From Plicaturopsis crispa FD-325 SS-3 (Eukaryota; Basidiomycota; Agaricomycetes; Amylocorticiales; Amylocorticiaceae), in the NCBI GenBank assembly GCA_000827205.1, contig KN832555.1, positions 3,096,589 through 3,121,308 of the forward strand: 24,720 bases of DNA, read 5' to 3'. How positions within the stretch are numbered: the first letter of the stretch is position 1; every line of letters starts with the position of its first letter. The notes below the pieces were generated by a model. It was not told the DNA's origin and did not search any database. It saw only the letters and a list, made by a program, of their open reading frames with translations. Of this stretch, positions 18,716 to 24,720 are shown one piece after another. A program made the position numbers and the translations under genes.

Positions 18716-20346
18716 ATGGCATTACCGTCCGACCGCAGGGCTACCGGGCTCAAGCTCTCTACAATGGAGGGCTTACCGTCAGAGATATACTCCGCAATCA
18801 TCGCCCAACTAACTGACGACGATTTCCAACAAACGGTACTCGCTCTCACCCGGGCACTTCCTCGCGCACCCATTCCACATCATCATCTATTCGCGCACGT
18901 CCGCATAACTTCCTTCCGACAACCCGCGCTTCTGTATCGTCGCCTACGGGCCTCACCCGCCGACGCTGCGTGGGTGCGCAGGTTTAGTCTGGAGACCTTT
19001 GCGGTAGACGCTGATGTCGTGTTAAACCTCGTACGCCTCTTACCGCAAGTGACTGCACTCACATTGTTCATCGGCCAAAATTTTGCGCCTGAACACCTGG
19101 AGGATTTATTTGAGCGGCCAATGGAGGGACTGAAATTTCTCTCATTGCGGTTCAGGCCTTAGTGAGTCCAGATGTCAATTCCAATATACGTCAGCCGAGG
19201 GCTCACAGCTCTCAAAAGCGTACAGAAAGCCACATATCAACAGTTTCTGAAGGTCGGTCTGCGTCAGTGATTATGGTATTGATAACTCATAAGCATATAC
19301 TGCAGGGCGCGTACTTCGATGGCACCCTCACAGCACTAGCCAAATGGCCCCCATCTGCTCTGCCCGTGCTCTCAATAGTGCAAGACCCATTACCTTCGTC
19401 GATCACTCGTACTTTCGCCCAACCACTCGTGTTTTTCAGGCTAGATCCCTTCACTGTACTATGCCAGTCGCCATACACTCGCTCTTTGACATCCGCTCGC
19501 ATTCGCATCCCTGGACGTCAAGTCGCGCGTCACCTCGCTGGCCTTCCGAGCCTGTCATTGCTTGACCTGTCAACCTGTGCACTAAGTTTCTCGGACCTCG
19601 ATGCTATTTTGACGCGTTTTGTACGCCTGAAGCACCTAGTTGTCGATAGCTGCGGGCTGCTGCGGGGTACCGAGCCTGAAAGCGACTGCGTTGCTCTCGG
19701 GAAGCTCTGTGTACTGGCGAGCGTGCAACGAGCCAAGCATCGAGAGCGAAAGCTTAGAGCATGGCTCGAGGCACAGGCGGTCCGCACGGTGGAAAAATCT
19801 ACTGCGAATAACCAGGACAATCGCAGTGGTGGTCCTAGCCAGGCTAAACGCGGTGGGAGACGAGGGATAGCGACGGCTACGATCTCCCTGCGCGCGCCTG
19901 CACAATCCTCGAATGTGCCTGTCCAGTCCACAGCACATGCGGTCGTTGAGAAGATACGCGTGCTTCCGCCAGCGCCCTCGCTCGGTTCATTTGCCACGCC
20001 GACATCGGTGTTCCTCGGGCACGAAACTCACCCTGAACTACGCGCGGCATTCGAGAGTGGCTGGGAAGACGGCATCGGGCAATTACGCGCCATCCGCGCC
20101 CGGCTGAGAACTTCGTGGTCGAACGGCATTCGTGTCATGCGGTTTGCCCCCGACGGCGGGAACGAAAGCGATGAAGGATTTGACGGGCTGGTAGACGTAG
20201 GGCCCGGCGACGAGGCTGCATTTGACGGCGACGCTGAGGGGAAAAAGTGCCCAGTCTTTTGTCTAGCTGGCCCTTCCCGGGAGACTGGAGAGCATGTCGA
20301 GGGATGCGGGCACCAGGCAAGCTGGGATGTCTGGGATGAGGTCTAA
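18716..20346 (+). CDS. conserved F-box/leucine-rich-like protein of unknown function
   Basis: Three exons, 18716-19161, 19219-19252 and 19306-20346, give 506 aa. The 34-nt middle exon (VQKATYQQFLK) is required to keep frame and restores a string typical of an Agaricomycete family I remember without a functional name. Residues about 18-65 (EGLPSEIYSAIIAQLTDDD and following) resemble a degenerate F-box. The middle carries leucine-rich segments: VRLLPQVTALTLFIGQNF, MEGLKFLSLRFRPY, LPSLSLLDLSTCALSFSDL and FVRLKHLVVDSCG. The part after about residue 340 is basic and low in complexity, then Gly/Asp-rich to the end. The start ACCATGG at 18716 fits the fungal context; a second ATG at 18764 is possible. 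If the F-box is real, it would be a substrate adaptor of an SCF ubiquitin ligase, but this is inference. Confidence 0.78.
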
Positions 20347-20430
20347 AAACCAGTCATCGTTACGTCATTTCCCACGGTATCTACTCGGAGTGGCGTTTCC
20401 AAGTTATTCTTGTCTTTCGACATCGATACC

Positions 20431-21986
20431 ATGGCTTCAAACGATTCCACTCTGCAGTCGGCGACAGAAACTCTAACGCGGCTGGTGCGATCCCTTAGCA
20501 AGAAAGAGGTCCCGAAAGCAAGCGCGCAGGATACCCCAGCGAACGTGGGGGGAGATGCAGCCGTAGATCCACCGTCGCACACGACGCGCAGCATTCCCAA
20601 GGCGAAACTCACCGCGTTTCAACGGTTTGCAAAGCTTACATCCTCCAAGAAAGCCGTGTTTCCTCCTACAGGATGGTTTGAAGAGCCTGTCACCCCAGGC
20701 ACGGCCGCAGCAGCAGCGGTGCCGTTGCCACCGACGCCTGGGGAAGGTGGGGACATTAGGCTGGAGGACATCAGACTGGAGGAGCCCGCGGGGTCAGACG
20801 CAATCAACGAGAGCGACAATGAGGCAACCCCTCCCAGCGGGGCGGCGACACCTCCAGAACCTATGACACTCGCGCAGCGCATTCAGGCCTTGATTAGCTC
20901 GCTCCCGCCATTTACCGCCTCTATCTCTACCCCAGGTTCGAACACCCCGTCAGAAACTCCACCTGCGTATACCTCCGACACGCCGCCTGCATACACTCGT
21001 GGCGCGCCGCAGCCCCCTCCGTCGAACACATTAGCCGACTCTACCATGACAGCGTTATTGTCGTCGGCAGCCGTTATGAACGGTTCTATCTCGAAGAGCC
21101 GGCAATCTGTGTGGTCTGCTTTAGATCGTCTCCGACCCAATAAAAAGGGCAAGGGGAAAGCGCCTCAGAGTGGCATAGAAGAGGTGGAGGGCGACGACGA
21201 TAACGACAGTGTCATGATGTACGCCCCGCTTGAACCAGATGCGAACTCCGAGATTGAACTCGCGGACTCGGAAATGATGTCTGTTGACGAGGACGGGGAG
21301 CGGATTCCCGAGAGCTCAGCGGGGGACAAAGGCAAGGGCAAGGAGAACGCAGCACCACCCAAGGAGATAAAGGTCTGGATCCCGTCCGCGACCAAAATCT
21401 CACTCCAAGCCAATTGGTGGGGCTACCGATTGTGCGTCCTTACCAGTGTACCTTTTCTGGATGTCATTGACAATTCGATGGTAGATATCTGCCTCCGCCC
21501 GTCCTCGATGTCTTGTCCTCCAAGCAGCTTGAAGCTACAAAACGCGCCGCCCTGATTACCGCCTCCTTGAAATGGTTTATCGACAAGATTCCGGTGAAAG
21601 TGCTGCCCTTGCAACTGCGCGCCCCCGCTATGGTTCTGAAACGCTTGACACCATATCTGGGCTACATCGGCGCGTTCATCGCCTGGAGCTGGGCTGCGAT
21701 CAAGGCATTTGATCACGGTGGGCCGTGCTGGTGATCGTGCATGCGGCCTTTTCTTATGAAGTGTCTTTGTTTAGGCGACGGCGTCGTTTTGACGGCGACG
21801 TGGATATTGCCTGTGGCACTCATTCCCAGCACCTGGGACATCAATGAGGTCCCCGTTCATCCGGGTCCCGTCCCCATCACGAGAATGCCAGCTCCCGATA
21901 CAAGCACCTCGAACGGCGAAGGGTCCCGACCGGAAACCGCGAAGAATCCAGACGTGAAGGGGAAAGGTAAGGCGAGGGAAAAATGA
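20431..21986 (+). CDS. conserved fungal protein with two PPAY motifs and C-terminal hydrophobic segments
   Basis: Three exons, 20431-21431, 21485-21717 and 21775-21986, give 481 aa. The family has no function that I know. Residues 1-330 look disordered: an N-terminal amphipathic stretch (TLTRLVRSLSKKE), Pro/Thr-rich sequence, two PPAY motifs at 177-180 and 185-188, an acidic stretch (250-290) and a Lys-rich KGKGKENA. After VWIPSATKISLQANWWGYR comes a more ordered part with two hydrophobic segments, LGYIGAFIAWSWAAIKAF (about 392-409) and VVLTATWILPVALIP (about 415-429), probably membrane-spanning or a hairpin. The ATG at 20431 sits in ACCATGG. The gene begins only 84 nt after the stop of the upstream gene on the same strand. 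PPxY motifs are ligands for WW domains of Nedd4/Rsp5 ubiquitin ligases, so a membrane adaptor role is a reasonable guess. Confidence 0.8.
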
Positions 21987-22174
21987 TACGGTTGTGGATA
22001 GTGGAGACATCATTTCTTGCGTGGCGTACGACATGACATAGCATATGTACTATATTGAACTGTATCTATTACCTTTCATGTATTCTCGTTAGTAGACTTC
22101 ATCGGATCCTTCTCTTGATGCTATCGCTCTCGTGCCGTTGCGCGCGTGTAATTAGTAAATGCGTGCGTACATTT

Positions 22175-22798
22175 CTATGATGAGAAAAATGTGCTCAACC
22201 AAGTAGCCTCGTCCTCCATTTCTTTCATGCTCCTGGGCTTCCTGTCCTCGTCTGCGTCTACCTTGAATGGCTCTTGAGCCGCATATACCTGTGGCAGCAC
22301 TCCCTCCGCGCGTTCCAATGCCGGATAGACGTCGTCATTGCGTCCCGCGAACCGGTCTCCCTCTGATTTTCGCGGGAGGATATGAAAATGCACGTGCGGC
22401 ATAGACTGGCCTGCCGCTTTCCCGTCCTGCTCCTCAATCAGCAAAGGGATCAGACGCGACGACATCATCTACATACCTGGCAAGCCACCGTGAGCGCGTC
22501 TGCGCCGTATGCTTTCTCTACGACCTTGCCGACCTGTTGCACGGACAGCATCAGGTCAGAGAGTTCGGGATGCGTCAGGTCTGCCAAACGCGGCACGACT
22601 CGGTTCGGTATGACCAGGACATCTGTCGCAAGTCTTCCATTAGGCGCCGACAGCAAGCAGGATAGGACGCGTTGGGTGCTAACGGCCGGGGACGATTGGT
22701 TTGAGGTTCACAATCGCATAGCTGAGTGGGCTGCGAAGAAAGACCTGGCGAGTAACATCGATGGTAGCAAAGAGAAGTGGTTGCAGGCTTGGGCTCAT
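22175..22798 (-). CDS. HIT-family hydrolase, FHIT-like (diadenosine polyphosphate hydrolase)
   Basis: Three exons, 22798-22684, 22622-22477 and 22426-22175, give 170 aa, close to human FHIT and yeast HNT2. Conserved strings in order are FATIDVTRQVF, SYAIVNLKPIVPGHVLVIP, PRLADLTHPEL, YGADALTVACQDG and the histidine triad SMPHVHFHILPRK, with the catalytic central His in H-x-H-x-H. The first intron (22623-22683, GTTAGC donor) splits PGH and is needed to restore it. The second (22427-22476) is 50 nt. FHIT enzymes cleave Ap3A to AMP and ADP through an AMP-histidine intermediate. The C-terminus (PRSMKEMEDEATWL) is typical of the family. The gene is convergent with the PPAY gene, with stops 188 nt apart. 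Confidence 0.94.
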
Positions 22799-23722
22799 TG
22801 TATTCGACGGAAAGACTTAAATCTTGGAGCCTGAAGTCCTTCAACTTCAAGTTGAAAGAGCCCGTCCGCAGAAGGATGTGAATCTTGCAAAGTCGCGTGG
22901 CATGGCCCGTTATGGTAGCTCGGGCATGCGCAAAAGTTGGCTGGCACTGCTCGAGCCTCGGCGAACAACTTTGTCGAATTGAAAACTACAATCACTCCGC
23001 TTCGCTCCTAGGATTGATAGACATTGTGTAGGGTGTACTTTGATTCAGATACTTGAGGATTTTATGTTTTGATTTCTATTCATCACTTTCCTCGGGTTTC
23101 ACTGCTTGTTTCCACTTGTCTTCTCTGTTTCTCTACCATTCTCGCTGTAGATTGTGATGTGCACTCCTCAAGAGCATTCAAGAGGACCCGTGGCTCAGTG
23201 GTGGAAGCATAGTACCAAACACGTCTGCTGAGTGTCTACTAGGGGCCTTCTATAGGTGTGCTCCTCAGTGTGATGAGGAGTCGCGAGGTAAGTTTGTGCA
23301 GTGCTCAGTGGAGCAGCGGCAGCGACAACCTGGACCTTCTGTACTGATTGCACAGTGTAAACCTCGGCAGCTACCTACCGACAAAAGTCCTGCACACTTG
23401 AGCGGCGGGTAGACGTGTTCCACGGTGCAAACATCATCCTTGTATTCAAACGTGGTCCAAATGCCAGAGAGCACACCACTGACTACCACATGCAATACAG
23501 TAGCTGTGGCAGGCTGGATGGCAATTATGAGGTGGCTGGTCAATGGCTGGTGACTACAACCTGCGTCTCCCATCCGATCCGCTGGTCGACAACCCGCCAG
23601 AGATCGAAGTGGGAGCCGAAAAACCGCGCGATCTGCATAGAATTAAGATCTCCAGTCGGGACTTCAGGGTTGAGGAGGAAGACCATGCGGCGTTCCTCAT
23701 TCATGCCCGCACCAACCGTCTG
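22799..23722. other. intergenic and transposon-flanking DNA, no gene recognised
   Basis: Minus-strand open frames at 23265-23573 and 23540-23746 overlap each other and show no known motif. A + strand string TGGCTCAGTGG (about 23193) matches an RNA polymerase III A-box, but no B-box follows at tRNA spacing. The stretch could hold older transposon remains. The first part (22799-22860) is the promoter and leader of the HIT gene. Confidence 0.5.
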
Positions 23723-23941
23723 TGTTGTTTTACTGTCTGGCTGCACTCGTAGCGGTTAGGCTCTGTGGTCCACACGCGTGAGGACTTCACCTCTCGCGCG
23801 GTCCCTTATATATTGTACAGTACATTTATCTAGTCTATTCTACTTTGTTCTCCAAGAGTCCGGCGCTTTCCTGCTTAGTCAGCACCTACCATATCGGGTA
23901 TGCGCCACCGGGGATGTACCCGGATCGCATCCCTACCAACA
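23723..23941 (-). repeat. probable 3' LTR of the gag-only copia element
   Basis: On the minus strand the sequence starts TGTTGGTAGGG at 23941, immediately after a purine tract GAGGGGGAG. It ends in AAACAACA at 23723, so TGTTG and CAACA form short terminal inverted repeats. That gives about 219 bp. A TATATAAG box at 23806-23813 lies in the position of the LTR promoter. The left border is inferred from the terminal motif only, because the partner LTR is outside the window. Confidence 0.6.
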
Positions 23942-24074
23942 CTCCCCCTCGAGCCGGGTACAGACCAATGAAAAATAATAGTCCAGCTCCCCCTGATTCC
24001 AGCAAATGTCCATAAGCTCCCCCTGAAGCCCACTTGTCCACACAGGACTGCAATTTCCCTCTAAAATCGGCAGG

Positions 24075-24159
24075 GCACACAGCTCTTTGCGATGGCAAGT
24101 TCACACAGATCATTGCCATCACGTCACACAGATCTTTCCACCGATTGATCACACAGATC
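24075..24159. repeat. spaced copies of an 11-mer between gag and the 3' LTR
   Basis: TCACACAGATC occurs exactly at 24101-24111, 24124-24134 and 24149-24159, with a degenerate copy at 24075-24085, at intervals of about 23-26 nt. Further left the string AGCTCCCCCTGA occurs twice (24015-24026 and 23985-23996). It repeats the core of the polypurine tract at 23942-23950 when read on the minus strand. Confidence 0.85.
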
Positions 24160-24197
24160 AGGGACCGATTTCCCATTAAGTCCGAACTCTAAATCCT

Positions 24198-24719
24198 TCA
24201 AAATGCGACGTCGAGGTCTAGCGCGGTATTAGACCTGCCGTTATAGCCCTGATTGTTGAGCGGGCAGTCTCTAGCAATATGACCATGCTTCCGACAATTG
24301 AAGCAAGTCAATCCGGCGTGACGGCGGTCCATTGTCGGGGACCGGTAATTTGCGCGAGCGCGCATGGCCGCATTTTCCTCGGGTGTTGTAGCCATCGGGT
24401 CGGGTTTGCCGCGCCGGCCTTCTTCGTCCGTGAGCGCACCGGTTACATCCGCAACCGAAAGCTCGGATTTCTGCGAACTGAGCGATGCCGCGATGTTCGA
24501 GTATGATTCATCCAAATTAAATATAAGCACATCAGTAATGTCCTCATCTGTGAGTACAATGCCAATGGCTTTGAGTCGAGCAGCGAGGGTAGTGACACCC
24601 TGGATGCATGTTTGGATGGATTCCTCGGTGTCGTGCTTAAACGCATAGAATTGGCGCTTAAGCGAAATTCGATTCGCGCGGCTGTTCTTCTCGTAGATGG
24701 AAGCGAGCGCCTTCCATGC
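24198..24719 (-). CDS. Ty1/copia Gag, C-terminal part with CCHC zinc knuckle
   Basis: The frame is open from the window edge (first full codon at 24719) and runs 173 aa to the TAA at 24198. The N-terminal part (AWKALASIYEKN, LKRQFYAFKHD, LKAIGIVLTDEDI and VLIFNLDESYS) matches the Gag domain of copia elements (UBN2/gag-polypeptide type). Near the end is the knuckle CFNCRKHGHIARDC, a perfect C-x2-C-x4-H-x4-C for nucleic-acid binding. The frame stops 20 residues after the knuckle at DLDVAF, where a copia polyprotein would continue into protease. Gag proteins form the capsid-like particle in the cytoplasm. Its start lies outside the window. Confidence 0.85.
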   Translation of the reverse strand, partial: AWKALASIYEKNSRANRISLKRQFYAFKHDTEESIQTCIQGVTTLAARLKAIGIVLTDEDITDVLIFNLDESYSNIAASLSSQKSELSVADVTGALTDEEGRRGKPDPMATTPEENAAMRARANYRSPTMDRRHAGLTCFNCRKHGHIARDCPLNNQGYNGRSNTALDLDVAF

Positions 24720-24720
24720 A

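Larger units (their letters stand above)
23723..24720 (-). mobile_element. Ty1/copia derivative with gag but no pol (3' part)
   Basis: On the minus strand the order is gag (from the window edge to 24198), about 245 nt of non-coding repeats, a polypurine tract and a 3' LTR. Protease, integrase, reverse transcriptase and RNase H are all absent from this interval. An autonomous copia element would have about 3-4 kb between the gag zinc knuckle and the 3' LTR. The 5' LTR would lie to the right of the window. The element is therefore either an internally deleted copy or a gag-only non-autonomous family. Confidence 0.7.

Noticed and set aside
23188-23215. RNA polymerase III A-box-like TGGCTCAGTGG
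   Set aside because: No B-box at a suitable distance and no cloverleaf, so neither a tRNA nor a tRNA-derived SINE can be supported.
23265-23746. Overlapping minus-strand open frames left of the 3' LTR
   Set aside because: No resemblance to Gag, Pol or a transposase that I can recognise. A primer-binding site complementary to initiator tRNA is also absent, so this LTR is not followed by a second element's internal region.

Overview
The window is nuclear DNA of a filamentous basidiomycete, most likely an Agaricomycete. The coding is GC-rich. Almost every gene is split by many short (about 50-80 nt) GT-AG introns with fungal branch-site motifs. The recognisable proteins are eukaryotic: mitochondrial processing peptidase alpha, a BRCA2/Brh2-type recombination mediator, a GH5 exo-beta-1,3-glucanase, UDP-GlcNAc pyrophosphorylase, taxilin and a FHIT-like HIT protein. 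The species is not determined. All gene models were built by eye from reading frame, splice signals and remembered family motifs.

Layout: 1-126 is the last piece of a Ty1/copia polyprotein (+), followed by a repeat-rich stretch (a long hairpin and duplicated blocks) to about 515. A Ser/Pro/Arg-rich protein of unknown function lies at 1449-3091 (+). A gene-free stretch (3092-3960) carries a perfect 34-bp palindrome. Then come a multi-C2H2 zinc-finger protein (4195-5169, +), MPP alpha (5699-7526, +), the BRCA2/Brh2 homologue (7783-11392, -, ten exons), a secreted exo-beta-1,3-glucanase (11846-13483, -, eight exons) and UDP-GlcNAc pyrophosphorylase (14560-16097, +). The next gene is a taxilin coiled-coil gene with an in-frame SUMO-like domain (16268-18378, -, eleven exons). 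It is followed by a conserved F-box-like protein (18716-20346, +), a PPxY-containing probable membrane protein (20431-21986, +) and a HIT/FHIT hydrolase (22175-22798, -). The right end (23723-24720, -) is a Ty1/copia derivative in which gag runs almost directly into the polypurine tract and 3' LTR, with no pol.

The central block 4.2-22.8 kb is single-copy housekeeping DNA bracketed by unrelated copia fragments. No gene cluster with a common task is evident. The one thematic pair is the divergent glucanase and UDP-GlcNAc pyrophosphorylase, both cell-wall enzymes, separated by about 1.1 kb. The most unusual observation is the SUMO-like beta-grasp domain encoded inside the taxilin reading frame. 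The exon carrying it cannot be skipped without a frameshift, so the fused product is the simplest reading. A second, nested transcript is the main alternative.
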